Source: CAYZXL01 sp964482435 (GTDB lineage: Bacteria; Auribacterota; JABMQX01). From it: a stretch of DNA of 64,000 bases. The position numbers and the translations under genes were made by a program. Every line of letters starts with the position of its first letter. The first letter of the stretch is position 1. Shown here piece by piece: positions 8,213 to 16,550 of the stretch. Location: positions 1-64,000 of the forward strand of contig CAYZXL010000004.1 of assembly GCA_964482435.1 (NCBI GenBank), given 5' to 3'. Under the pieces are notes generated by a model that saw only the letters and a list, made by a program, of their open reading frames with translations, was not told the origin of the DNA and made no database searches.

Positions 8213-8254
8213 AGGCGCAATAGCCATCGCACGGAACGAAATTAACAGCAAAGA

Positions 8255-9037
8255 CTACGGAATTGTCCTCACGAGGCGAAAGCCGAAGTGGCTGCCCCGG
8301 TAGGACGGCGAGATCCTCTCGCGATAGGCGGAGCGGCAGTAGTACGCGTTGCTGAGCTAGCACCCACCGCGGACGACGCGGCAGGAACCGCCGGCAGCGC
8401 CTGTGGGGTCTGTCTGGCTCTCGGAGGGATACTTGTCCGCGTACCACTCCTGACACCACTCCCACACGTTCCCGCTCATGTCATACAGCCCCCATACATT
8501 CGGCTTCTTCTGCCCAACAGGGTGGGGGCTGTTACCTGAATCGCCGTCGTACCACGCATAGTCGCTGACCTGCCGATCGCTGGGGTCATCGCCCCAGTAA
8601 AAGCGCCCTCTGGTTCCCGCCCGGCACGCGTATTCCCATTCGGCCTCTGTCGGCAAGCGATACGTCAGCTTTTCCTTCTCCGAGAGCTTGGCGATGAATT
8701 CGTGCGCATCACCATAGGAGACGCTTTCCACGGGGTTTTTGGGACTTTTAAACCGCGATGGATTCCACCCCATTACTTTCTCCCACTGCTCCTGTGTCAC
8801 CTCATAGACGGCGATGTAGAAGGCCTTGGTGAGAGTGACCTTGTGAACGGGTTTCTCGTCCGGGTCCCCCTCCTCCGAACCCATCAAGAACGACCCCGGC
8901 TCAATCCGCCGGAACTCCATCCCGATGCTGTTTACCAGTTCCTCCTTGGCCTTTTTCACTGGTCCTGGCTCCCCCTCACACCAAGCGAGAGGAATACACA
9001 CCAGGGTTATCAAGATTGCCTGAAACGTCTTTCTCAT
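8255..9037 (-). pseudogene. Formylglycine-generating-enzyme (SUMF1)-like protein, interrupted by in-frame TAG
   Basis: The protein starts at 9037 (GGAGGCGG upstream) with an N-terminal export signal (MRKTFQAILITLVCIPLAWC), then has the FGE-sulfatase domain: FLMGSEEGDPDEKPVHKVTL, RLPTEAEWEYACRAGT, YDMSGNVWEWCQEWY. It stops at TAG (8357-8359) directly after VVRGGC. The same frame continues for 33 codons with the rest of the domain (LSNAYYCRSAYRERISPSYR, then HFGFRLVRTIP) to TAG at 8255-8257. The premature codon replaces the conserved Trp of RGGSW, a one-base TGG to TAG change. TAG is a normal stop in neighbouring genes (trmD, prmC), so this is probably a young pseudogene. The family includes sulfatase activators and many non-catalytic binding proteins. 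Confidence 0.8.
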
Positions 9038-9222
9038 TTCCCGCCTCCTCTCTCCGCTTTGGCTCTCCACGGCATCTTTCCGATACGTCTTCGGAAACCC
9101 GCGCACGTTTCTATCCGCCGGTCATTATGCCCCACTCTGGCAGCATGTCAAGCATGATGCGGCTCCCTGTCTCGCCAGCCGCGGAGACGCGACTCTCATG
9201 GAACCGTCACTGGAAAACCTTG

Positions 9223-9555
9223 CTATCCACTGCTGCCCTGGTTTCCTGGCTCGGGTCTGGCCGACTCCTCTCCCCGGCGGAGTATGTCAATGGCTCCATG
9301 GATTACAGCAAGAATATCAATCTGGTCAGGTTTGATGTAATAGATGATCCGATACGCCCCTTCGATGACCTCGCGGATCTGATCCATCTCGTATTCAGGA
9401 ACCTTTCGGCCTGACAGGGGGAAGCGAGCGATTTGCCGTGAGCGCCGAGTCAGGCGGTCCACCATCCGCCTCGCATATTCGGGCGAGTCCTGGGCGATAT
9501 ATGCGAAAATGGCGTCGAGGTGAGCTTCAGCGGTCTTCGTCCAGTGAACATTCAT
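9223..9555 (-). CDS. ParE/RelE-family toxin, second toxin-antitoxin pair
   Basis: A 110-residue toxin with the ParE-type layout: WTKTAEAHLDAIFAYIAQDS, the ARRMVDRLTRRSRQIARFP helix, SGRKVPEYEMDQIREVIEG and the strand YRIIYYIKPDQIDILAVIHG. The last ~18 residues (RRGEESARPEPGNQGSSG) are extra and low-complexity compared with the usual ~95 residues. Its ATG overlaps the antitoxin stop (ATGA at 9552-9555). It probably inhibits gyrase or translation when free of its antitoxin. Confidence 0.85.
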   Translation of the reverse strand: MNVHWTKTAEAHLDAIFAYIAQDSPEYARRMVDRLTRRSRQIARFPLSGRKVPEYEMDQIREVIEGAYRIIYYIKPDQIDILAVIHGAIDILRRGEESARPEPGNQGSSG

Positions 9556-9740
9556 TCCGGCAGACCGTGTTTCTTCCGTATCTCGCGCACATCTCTTGTC
9601 CTGCCCGCGGAGCTGTCGCCCAGGCCATGTTCGATGGCCTCCCGCACATAGATTTCGCGGACCAGGTCATCCCACGTGGCAGAATCGGGGAGTTTGTCAA
9701 TCAGTCTGTGAGCTTCTTCTTTCACCAACGCTCTTGTCAT
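9552..9740 (-). CDS. Antitoxin partner of the second ParE/RelE toxin
   Basis: A 62-residue acidic helical protein from the ATG at 9740 (MTRALVKEEAHRLIDKLPDS, then ATWDDLVREIYVREAIEHGL), ending RDVREIRKKHGLPE. The segment 'LPDSATWDDLVREIYVREAIEHG' type is common in antitoxins next to ParE-like toxins. The gene order, four-base overlap and toxin context support the role. An earlier in-frame ATG at 9773 would add 11 residues; the shorter form is preferred. Confidence 0.7.
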   Translation of the reverse strand: MTRALVKEEAHRLIDKLPDSATWDDLVREIYVREAIEHGLGDSSAGRTRDVREIRKKHGLPE

Positions 9741-9914
9741 GTTGCTCCTCTCCATACGCCAAGGCTCCTTCATCTCGCACGTCGCCCTACCCTGCCCCCG
9801 ATGTACTCGCTTCTCGAGACCTGACCGGGCAAGAAGCTCGACCTTTTGCCCGGGGGCAACTCTGCTTTTGCGGTAACCCGGCGGCCCGGGCCATGCGAGG
9901 CCCCTGCAGTCGCA
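9741..9914. other. Spacer between rplS and the antitoxin gene
   Basis: 174 bp separating the housekeeping block from the accessory region. It is rich in short GC palindromes (for example TTGCCCCCGGGCAA on the minus strand near 9845-9858) that could end transcription after rplS, but no stem followed by a T run is visible. Confidence 0.4.
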
Positions 9915-10265
9915 TCACCCCGGGCGTTGCTTCTCTTTGACGCGGGCCTTTTTCCCGACCTTCTCGCGGAGATAATACAGCTTTGCTCTTCTGGCTTTCC
10001 CTCGCCTCTCGACGGAAATTTTCTGGATGGAGGGGGAGTGAATCGGAATCACTTTCTCGACGCCTTCGCCGAAGACGACCTTTCGGAGAGTGATTCTCTC
10101 GGAAAGCCCGGACCCTTTTCGCCCGACGAGGATGCCCGTAAAAACCTGGGTTCTGGCTTTGTCTCCCTCGACGATCTTCGTCTGAACCTTGAGGGTATCT
10201 CCAATTGAGACGGAAGGCACCTTCTCCTTCATCTGTTCCTTTTCTAACAATCTACGCAGATCCAT
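9915..10265 (-). CDS. rplS: 50S ribosomal protein L19
   Basis: A 116-residue L19 with the family core: SVSIGDTLKVQTKIVEGDK, VFTGILVGRKGSGLSERITL, the RKVVFGEGVEKVIPIHSPSI block and RRGKARRAKLYYLREKVGKKARV. L19 sits at the interface of the ribosomal subunits. The start overlaps the end of trmD by 14 nt, so translation is probably coupled. It is the last gene of the rpsP-trmD-rplS operon. Confidence 0.97.
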   Translation of the reverse strand: MDLRRLLEKEQMKEKVPSVSIGDTLKVQTKIVEGDKARTQVFTGILVGRKGSGLSERITLRKVVFGEGVEKVIPIHSPSIQKISVERRGKARRAKLYYLREKVGKKARVKEKQRPG

Positions 10266-10941
10266 CTTCTTCTCCTCGCAACAAGTCGGGTCTGACCTTC
10301 TTGGTCCTTTCCATCGCCATTTGCTTTCTCCACTTCCGAATCTCTTGGTGATTCCCGGAAAGAAGCACCTCCGGTACTTTCATTTCTCTGAACTCCGCGG
10401 GTCGCGTGTACTGCGGACAATCGAGCACACCGCCAGCAAAAGATTCCTCTTCCACCGACTGCGCGTCCCCCAAAGCTCCCGGAATCAGTCGCACAATCGC
10501 ATCCACGACAACCATCGCCGGGATTTCGCCGTTGCTCAGCACGTAGTCGCCAATCGAAATCTCCTCCCCGACGAGCGCCGCGCGAATTCTTTCATCAACC
10601 TCCTCGTAATGCCCGCATAAAAGCACCAGCCTCTCCCGGCGAGAAAGCTCGTAGGCCTTGGGCTGCGAAAACCTTTCGCCCTGGGGCGTCAGGTAAATCA
10701 AGCGGCAATCCGCCGCGCCAATTCTCTCGACGCACTCGAAGACCGGCTCCGGCTTGAGAATCATCCCCGGTCCGCCGCCGAAAGGGCGGTCGTCAACCTT
10801 CCGGTGCTTGTCGTGGCTGTAATCTCTTATGTTGTGTATATGAATCTCGACCAGCCCTTTTTCCGTGGCTCTTTTGACGATGCTCTCGTCGAAGACGCCT
10901 GCAAACATCCCCGGGAAAAGTGTCAAAATGTCTATTCGCAC
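10252..10941 (-). CDS. trmD: tRNA (guanine37-N1)-methyltransferase
   Basis: A 229-residue TrmD, a SPOUT-class methyltransferase that makes m1G37 in tRNAs and prevents +1 frameshifting. It starts MRIDILTLFPGMFAGV, has DRPFGGGPGMILKPEPVFE, LICGHYEEVDERI-type sequence (LLCGHYEEVDERIRAALV) and the trefoil-knot SAM site EISIGDYVLSNGEIPAMVVVD. The gene ends with TAG, showing that TAG is a genuine stop in this genome. It lies between the Tat protein gene and rplS; rimM, usually directly upstream, is missing. Confidence 0.97.
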   Translation of the reverse strand: MRIDILTLFPGMFAGVFDESIVKRATEKGLVEIHIHNIRDYSHDKHRKVDDRPFGGGPGMILKPEPVFECVERIGAADCRLIYLTPQGERFSQPKAYELSRRERLVLLCGHYEEVDERIRAALVGEEISIGDYVLSNGEIPAMVVVDAIVRLIPGALGDAQSVEEESFAGGVLDCPQYTRPAEFREMKVPEVLLSGNHQEIRKWRKQMAMERTKKVRPDLLRGEEDGSA

Positions 10942-10984
10942 GACGGCTGTTCCCCTCCCGCTTCTCAGAGTTGCGAGCTGTGCT

Positions 10985-11968
10985 CTATCCTCGCCAGGGC
11001 CGCTGTCTCTTCTTCAGGCTCTCGACAACCTCCTTTGCGATTCTCGCGTCTTCGGCGACCTGAAAATCTAACATTCCCACGCAGATGAAGTCCGCACCAT
11101 TCTGGAGCGCGTACCTGAACCCCTCATTCGGACGAATTGCACCTGCCGCCAATATCTTGAAAGCAATCCAGGGCTTTTGGACTTTCTTCATGAACTCAAT
11201 CGTCTTTTCGGGTTCCATGCACCAGTAATTGTCGGCAGAGTTCTCGATAACGTCGAGGTTCTGGTTGGGCCTCCTTGCGGACCAGTAATTGTTGTGGTGA
11301 AGCGTCTTGACATAGAAATCGGCGCCATACCCCGATTGCTCGGAAAGCATGATCACCTCAAGCATGTGGGCGCCGATTCCCGCGGGGACATGGTTTGACT
11401 TGATGAAGTCAACGCATTTCCCCAACAGGTCAATGTCCCCGCTTCTCAGCCACATGTCTCCAATAACACCCTGGATGTAAATTGCCGAAGCGCCATGGTC
11501 CAGCGTTTTCTTGATGTCGCTCTTCAGGTCAGTAATCTCGGGATGCCCTTCGGCAATCCACTGGATTTTCCCTCCTCTCTCCTTCCAGTATTTCGGAAAA
11601 ATCCGGTAAGGTCTCTCGCTCGGGTCGGCGATGATGGTATTTACGCCGTGCTCCTCAAGGAGCTGTAAAGTCTCCATGACCTTTTCGTCAGTGTTGTAAT
11701 GCCTCATGAGTTGAGGGACGTATATCAGGTCCCTCGCGTGCGCCCAGCCGCTGATGAGATTTCCTCCAGCGATTAGTCTGCTGACGTTGAGGCGGCCAAT
11801 CGTCCCCATGGGCATACTCGCACGCGAATCCTCTCCGGCCGCTTTCTTCTTCTCAGGCGGTGCTTCCGCTCCGGCCTTGCTGCCGCCCGGGCTCAACGCG
11901 AGGGCTGCTCCGGCCGACGCTGCAATCGAGTTCTTCAAGAAACTCCGGCGAGTTATCTCTTTTGACAT
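10985..11968 (-). CDS. Tat-signal protein of unknown activity, TIM-barrel-like, in the usual rimM position
   Basis: A 327-residue protein with a clear twin-arginine signal (ITRRSFLKNSIAASAGAAL) and a Lys/Ala linker. It then has a compact alpha/beta domain with TIGRLNVSRLIAGGNLISGW, LLEEHGVNTIIADPSERPYR, HGASAIYIQGVIGD and FKILAAGAIRPNEGF, a pattern like aldo/keto reductase-type or other TIM barrels exported by PVC-like bacteria. No catalytic tyrosine motif can be named with confidence. It is embedded between khpA and trmD, in a housekeeping operon where an exported enzyme is unexpected. Confidence 0.6.
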   Translation of the reverse strand: MSKEITRRSFLKNSIAASAGAALALSPGGSKAGAEAPPEKKKAAGEDSRASMPMGTIGRLNVSRLIAGGNLISGWAHARDLIYVPQLMRHYNTDEKVMETLQLLEEHGVNTIIADPSERPYRIFPKYWKERGGKIQWIAEGHPEITDLKSDIKKTLDHGASAIYIQGVIGDMWLRSGDIDLLGKCVDFIKSNHVPAGIGAHMLEVIMLSEQSGYGADFYVKTLHHNNYWSARRPNQNLDVIENSADNYWCMEPEKTIEFMKKVQKPWIAFKILAAGAIRPNEGFRYALQNGADFICVGMLDFQVAEDARIAKEVVESLKKRQRPWRG

Positions 11969-12260
11969 GGTTCACCTCCGAGAAATGGCTTTTCCCAGGC
12001 TGCCCCTGGATGCGTTTTCCTCCCAATGATAAGGGCTGAGTTTCCGACAGCAGTCGGGAACCACCGAATGATTCGTTCGACGCGATAGACACCGCGCACC
12101 GGCGCATATCCCGCCGTGGCACGGGCGTTCCGCCCGTGGCGCCCACAGAAGATCATGGGCAAGAGCCCACGCCACCCCGCCTTCTCGCGGGGCAACTCTG
12201 TGCTTCGCGGAGGACGCCGGGACATCCGCGCGAGAGTGAAGCGTTACGTTTCGGCCAACC
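11969..12260. other. Intergenic region between khpA and the Tat protein gene
   Basis: 292 bp with no convincing ORF and no rimM remnant that I can recognise. It contains palindromic repeat copy 1 (12116-12176). The segment CGCGGGGCAACTCTGTGCTTC after the repeat resembles GGGGGCAACTCTGCTTTTG near 9855, perhaps another degenerate repeat. Confidence 0.5.
12116..12176. repeat. Palindromic dispersed repeat (family 1), copy 1
   Basis: GTGGC and GCCAC ends enclose two hairpins: CACGGGCG-TTC-CGCCCGTG, and a GGGC...GCCC hairpin on the right. It lies between genes in the ribosomal operon. This copy is a little longer and more diverged than the others. Confidence 0.8.
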
Positions 12261-12626
12261 TTATTCCAGAATCTCTAAGACAGCCCTCTGCCCGTGCTTG
12301 GCAGCGGTCGTCGTCAAGAGCGTCCGGATAGCCCTGATGGTCCTGCCGTTCCTGCCGATAATCTTTCCGATGTCGGATTTATTGACCCGCAGCTCGAAGA
12401 CAACGGTCTTTTCGCCGTCAATCCTCCTGACCTCCACTTCCTCGGGACGGTCAACCAGATTTTTGGCGATGAACTCAATGAAATCCTTTATCTCCGAGAC
12501 GTTTCTGTCCTGATCCTGTCCGCTCGGAACTTTGCTCGGAATGTCCGCTTCCTGCCTGGGTTCGCCCGGAACAGCAGGTTGTTCTTCGTCGTTTTTCCTA
12601 TTTTTTCGAGACCAGAATGCCGCCAT
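12261..12626 (-). CDS. khpA: KH-domain RNA-binding protein KhpA with N-terminal extension
   Basis: The C-terminal ~77 residues (IKDFIEFIAKNLVDRPEEVE to the end) are a complete KhpA, with the RNA-binding GxxG loop in IGKIIGRNGRTIRAIRTLL. KhpA (with KhpB) is a small RNA chaperone affecting cell division and sRNA binding in several bacteria. The ~44-residue N-terminal part, rich in Lys/Glu/Pro, is not usual for the family. No other in-frame start fits, and the start overlaps rpsP by 29 nt. The order rpsP-khpA-(rimM)-trmD-rplS is typical of many phyla. Confidence 0.9.
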   Translation of the reverse strand: MAAFWSRKNRKNDEEQPAVPGEPRQEADIPSKVPSGQDQDRNVSEIKDFIEFIAKNLVDRPEEVEVRRIDGEKTVVFELRVNKSDIGKIIGRNGRTIRAIRTLLTTTAAKHGQRAVLEILE

Positions 12627-12852
12627 GTTTCAACACACTCTTTGCTTTGTCTGTAGGTTGCGCGCCCTGTCCAAGCCAGTACTTGACTCTTTCCTGATTG
12701 AGCACAACCTTGTTTGTTTCTTTCTTTGGATCGTAGTGCCCCACTTCCTCAATCACGTCCCCGTCGCGGGAGCTTCTCGCGTCCGCGACAACCACGCGAA
12801 AGAACGGTTTCTTCCGCGTCCCTATCAGCTTCAGCCTGATAACTACCGCCAT
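12598..12852 (-). CDS. rpsP: 30S ribosomal protein S16
   Basis: An 84-residue S16 starting MAVVIRLKLIGTRKKPFFRV, with VVADARSSRDGDVIEEVGHYDP and the YWLGQGAQPTDKAKSVLKHGG block. S16 is an early assembly protein of the small subunit. It overlaps the ffh stop by 10 nt and the khpA start by 29 nt, so the three genes are tightly coupled. Confidence 0.97.
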   Translation of the reverse strand: MAVVIRLKLIGTRKKPFFRVVVADARSSRDGDVIEEVGHYDPKKETNKVVLNQERVKYWLGQGAQPTDKAKSVLKHGGILVSKK

Positions 12853-14165
12853 GGAATTCCTCCCATCTTCATCAGCCCTTTCTGGAATTTCCCCATTTTC
12901 CTGACCAGTTTCCTTGCCTGTTCGAACCCTTTGAGCAACCGATTCACCTCCTGTACTGTAGTGCCGCTCCCCATGGCAATCCTCCTCTTTCTGCTGCCGT
13001 CGAGGACGTGAGGATTGCGCCTTTCCATCGGAGTCATGGATTGAATAATCGCCTCGACCCTGTTCATCTCCTTTTCAGCGGGAGCAATGTTTTTCAATTG
13101 ATTGAACCCCGGCAGCATGCTCAGGACGCTTTCCAGGGACCCCATTTTCCTGATGGACTGCATCTGGGTAAGATAGTCCTCCAGGTCGAGTCCTTGCGTG
13201 CGCATCTTTCGCTCAAGCTTCTCAGCCAACTCCTCGTCGAGGGTCTCTTCCGCCTTCTCCACGAGGCTCACAACATCCCCCATCCCCAGTATGCGAGAAG
13301 CCATCCGGTCCGGGTGAAACAGCTCCAGGTCCTCAACCTTCTCTCCTATGCCGACGAATTTCACGGGCTTACCGGTCACCGCCCTGATGGAAAGCGCTGC
13401 TCCGCCTCTCGTGTCGCCATCGAGCTTCGTCAGGATAGCCCCCGTGATGTCGAGGACCTCATCAAACGTCTTAGCGATGTTCACCGCGTCCTGCCCGGTC
13501 ATGGCGTCCGCGACCAGAAGAATCTCCCTCGGCGAAAGGCGCTCCTTCATCGCCCGAAGCTCGTTCATCAGCTCTTCGTCAATGTGCAGCCTCCCGGCGG
13601 TGTCCAGAACCACCGTGTCGAACTGCTTGTCCCTCGCGTACCCGACCGCCTTGAGCGCAATCTCGACGACGTCCTTGTCATCCCCCGGCTCATAAACTGT
13701 ATCGCCGAGTTGCCGACCGAGTGCCACAAGCTGCTCGACAGCCGCCGCTCTTTTCGTGTCGCACGGCACAAGGAGCGGGTTTCGCCCCTTGCTCTTGAAG
13801 CGCCGGGCAAGCTTCGCCGCAGTCGTCGTTTTGCCGGAGCCCTGGAGCCCGACCAGCATGATAACTGCCGGCGAGGAGGACAGGTCCATCTCCCCGGCGA
13901 TGCCCCCCATCAGGTTCACCAGTTCGTCATAGACAATCTTGACCAACTGCTGCCCCGGAAGAACCCCCCGCAACGTCTCCTGGCCGAGGGCCTTTTCCTT
14001 GACGGACTCGATGAAGTCCTTGACCACCTTGTAGTTGACGTCGGCGTCCAGAAGCGCCAGACGAACCTCCCTCACCGCCTCGGTAATATTCGACTCCGAA
14101 AGGCGGCTGTAGCCGGCTATCTTCCGAAAGACGCTCTGGAATTTCTGTGTCAAGCCCTCAAACAC
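12843..14165 (-). CDS. ffh: Signal recognition particle protein Ffh (SRP54)
   Basis: A 440-residue Ffh. The N domain leads to the GTPase G domain with the P-loop GLQGSGKTTTAAKLA near residue 110, VLDTAGRLHIDEELM, the TKLDGDTRGGAALSI motif and FVGIGEKVEDLE. The M domain follows with GMGDVVSLVEKAEE and the RNA-binding helix-loop IAMGSGTTVQEVNRLL, ending in Met-rich GKFQKGLMKMGGI. It binds signal peptides co-translationally and docks to FtsY. The SRP RNA gene is not in the window as far as I can see. Confidence 0.97.
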   Translation of the reverse strand: MFEGLTQKFQSVFRKIAGYSRLSESNITEAVREVRLALLDADVNYKVVKDFIESVKEKALGQETLRGVLPGQQLVKIVYDELVNLMGGIAGEMDLSSSPAVIMLVGLQGSGKTTTAAKLARRFKSKGRNPLLVPCDTKRAAAVEQLVALGRQLGDTVYEPGDDKDVVEIALKAVGYARDKQFDTVVLDTAGRLHIDEELMNELRAMKERLSPREILLVADAMTGQDAVNIAKTFDEVLDITGAILTKLDGDTRGGAALSIRAVTGKPVKFVGIGEKVEDLELFHPDRMASRILGMGDVVSLVEKAEETLDEELAEKLERKMRTQGLDLEDYLTQMQSIRKMGSLESVLSMLPGFNQLKNIAPAEKEMNRVEAIIQSMTPMERRNPHVLDGSRKRRIAMGSGTTVQEVNRLLKGFEQARKLVRKMGKFQKGLMKMGGIPWR

Positions 14166-14232
14166 CGTTCCTACTCCGCAGAAAGCTTCTCGCCATCGCG
14201 TTCTCTACACAAAGCAAGTCCGCCTCAGAATC

Positions 14233-15501
14233 TCAAACGGATTTAATCCTCCGGATTTTTGCTCCGAGCCTTGCGAGCTTGTTTTCGATGTCCATGTATC
14301 CCCTGTCAATGTGGTAAACCCTGTGGATGAGGGTCTCACCGTCGGCGACGAGTCCCGCGATGATTAAGGCAGCGCTCGCCCGGAGGTCAGAAGCCATCAC
14401 GGGCGCGCCGCTCAACCCGCTCACCCCGCGAACAAGGGCGCTATTGCTGTCAGTTGTGATGTCGGCGCCGAGGCGTGCCAGTTCTCCGACGTGCATGAAC
14501 CGGTCCGGGTAGATTTTCTCGACGATACGGCTGACCCCCGGGGTGATGGACATTAACGCCATGAACTGCGCCTGCAAATCCGTCGGAAAGCCCGGATAAG
14601 GAAGAGTTGTCGTGTCCGCCGGCTTCCTGTTGCCTGTCCCGCGGACGCGAATTTTTCCATCTTCCTCCAAGACCTCCGCTCCCACTTCTTTCAACTTCGC
14701 AGCGACCGCTTCCAGGTGCCGGGGTTGAGCGCCGAGGAGCGTTATGTCTCCGTCCGTGGCGCCGGCCGCAATCATGTACGTCCCTGCCTCGATGCGGTCG
14801 GGGATGAGTTCGTGCTCGGTGCCCTGAAGCTCCTTTGTCCCTTCGATAATCAGCGTCGGCGTTCCGGCGCCCGTTATCTTCGCCCCCATTTTGTTCAGGA
14901 AATTCGTCACGTCGGAAACCTCCGGTTCGCAAGCAGCGTTTTCGATCATCGTGGTGCCTTCCGCTTTCACCGCCGCGAGCATCACGTTGATCGTCGCGCC
15001 GACGCTGGAGCCGAACGGCCCGCCGAGGAAAATCCTCGCTCCCCGGAGCTTTTTCGCATGGGCGATGAGGTAACCGTGTCGCTTCTCGATGGTCGTCCCC
15101 AGTTCCATAAGGCCCTTGAGGTGCAAATCAATCGGCCTGGGCCCGATGACGCAACCGCCCGGCACCGACACCACGGCCTTGCCAGTCTTCCCGATCAGGG
15201 CGCCGAGGACGTATATCGAAGACCTCATCTTTCTGACGAGGTTGTAGGACGCTTCCCACTTCTGGAGACTGGTCGGGTCAACAGTAACGTCTCCCTCGTA
15301 GCTGCGCCTGGTTGGCACCCCCAGCGCCTGAAGAATCTGGAGCATCGTGTCAACGTCCTTCAGCCACGGGGTCTTCTTGATTACCGACGGCGTCTCCCCG
15401 AGAAGGGCTGCGGCGAGAACCGGTAGGACCGCGTTCTTGGAGCCGCTAATCTGGACCTCACCCTGGAGACGCTCGCCTCCCCAGATCACAAACTTGTCCA
15501 T
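14233..15501 (-). CDS. murA: UDP-N-acetylglucosamine 1-carboxyvinyltransferase
   Basis: This 422-residue enzyme transfers enolpyruvate from PEP to UDP-GlcNAc, the first committed step of peptidoglycan synthesis. It starts with GGERLQGEVQISGSKNAVLP and carries the catalytic Cys117 in VPGGCVIGPRPIDLH, so it should be fosfomycin-sensitive in principle. The tandem inside-out alpha/beta barrel pattern is complete up to YHIDRGYMDIENKLARLGA. A retained murA shows the organism makes a peptidoglycan precursor. It lies 67 bp upstream of ffh. Confidence 0.97.
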   Translation of the reverse strand: MDKFVIWGGERLQGEVQISGSKNAVLPVLAAALLGETPSVIKKTPWLKDVDTMLQILQALGVPTRRSYEGDVTVDPTSLQKWEASYNLVRKMRSSIYVLGALIGKTGKAVVSVPGGCVIGPRPIDLHLKGLMELGTTIEKRHGYLIAHAKKLRGARIFLGGPFGSSVGATINVMLAAVKAEGTTMIENAACEPEVSDVTNFLNKMGAKITGAGTPTLIIEGTKELQGTEHELIPDRIEAGTYMIAAGATDGDITLLGAQPRHLEAVAAKLKEVGAEVLEEDGKIRVRGTGNRKPADTTTLPYPGFPTDLQAQFMALMSITPGVSRIVEKIYPDRFMHVGELARLGADITTDSNSALVRGVSGLSGAPVMASDLRASAALIIAGLVADGETLIHRVYHIDRGYMDIENKLARLGAKIRRIKSV

Positions 15502-15637
15502 AAAACACCCTCACCTGTTGATGTGGATGGTTTGCGCCGGTAACAAACAGACCCTTTGCACGAAAGCTTCCGCTCGGCCCTCAGACGTGAATTCCTCCGA
15601 CGAGCCCGAAGGCATCGCTGCGTTCCGCGAGCAAGAT

Positions 15638-16546
15638 CTACAAGCCTTGCGCGCCACGCTCAGTGCCTTGCCCATCGTCAGTCGAAAGCCTCGCAGAAAC
15701 TACTCTCTCAATTGCATTATAATCCTTGCGACTTGCAATGTCCACATACTTTCGGCGCGCTCGCAAGAACGCCACGACCGCATCCTTCTGCCCCGCGCCG
15801 ATTTCCAGAAAAAGCCTCCCCTCCAGCTTGAGAAACAGCTCAGCCGCTTCGATGATCCTTCGCAGGAAGTCCAATCCGCCTTTGCCTCCGAACAGTGCCT
15901 CTCGAGGCTCGAAGGACTTCACCTCGTCCGGAAGAGAGTCCCATTCCTCCTCGGCGATGTACGGGGGATTGCAGGCAATTACGTCGGCCTTCGGCGCGCC
16001 CGCCTCGACGAACGGCTCGAACAGGTCCCCGTGAAGAACGACGACTTTCTCCCCAACCTCGTTCCTCTGCGCGTTCTGTCTTGCGAGAGACACCGCTTGC
16101 GGCGAAATGTCGGAAGCGTAAACTCTGCACTCCTTGATATTGTGAGCAATGCTGGCGGCGATGCACCCACATCCTGTCCCGACGTCGTACACTACCACCT
16201 CCGCTGCCGACAGCCCTTTGATGTGGTGAATCACCTCTTCAACGAGAATCTCCGTCTCCGGCCGCGGAATGAAAACTCCTTCGCTGACGATAAAGGGAAG
16301 GGAGAAAAACTCGGTCTTTCCGAGGAGGTACTGGAGGGGCTTGTGCGCTGCTCGGTCCTTGAGCAGCCTTCGTAGAGAGGTCAGCTCCTTCTCAGAGACG
16401 AGCTTGTCGTGCTCGAGATAAAGCTCGAGCCGCGATTTTCCGAGCACATCTGAGAGAAGGAGTTCCGCGTTCAGCCTGGCTTGAGGGACACCATGACCTT
16501 TGAGGTATTTCGCCGACAGCGATATTATGTCCAAGATTCGATGCAT
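15638..16546 (-). CDS. prmC: Peptide chain release factor N5-glutamine methyltransferase
   Basis: A 302-residue PrmC/HemK that methylates the Gln of the GGQ motif in release factors. The N-terminal helical domain is followed by the SAM site VYDVGTGCGCIAASIAHNI and the catalytic VIACNPPYIAEEEWDSL motif. It lies four bases downstream of prfA, its substrate. The C-terminal tail of about 20 residues (TDDGQGTERGAQGL) is longer than usual. The gene ends in TAG. Confidence 0.95.
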   Translation of the reverse strand: MHRILDIISLSAKYLKGHGVPQARLNAELLLSDVLGKSRLELYLEHDKLVSEKELTSLRRLLKDRAAHKPLQYLLGKTEFFSLPFIVSEGVFIPRPETEILVEEVIHHIKGLSAAEVVVYDVGTGCGCIAASIAHNIKECRVYASDISPQAVSLARQNAQRNEVGEKVVVLHGDLFEPFVEAGAPKADVIACNPPYIAEEEWDSLPDEVKSFEPREALFGGKGGLDFLRRIIEAAELFLKLEGRLFLEIGAGQKDAVVAFLRARRKYVDIASRKDYNAIERVVSARLSTDDGQGTERGAQGL

Positions 16547-16550
16547 CCAT

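Noticed and set aside
13008..14246. 412-codon open frame on the plus strand opposite ffh
   Set aside because: It is the exact antisense of a textbook ffh gene; long antisense frames are expected in GC-rich coding DNA, and the translation has no recognisable domain.
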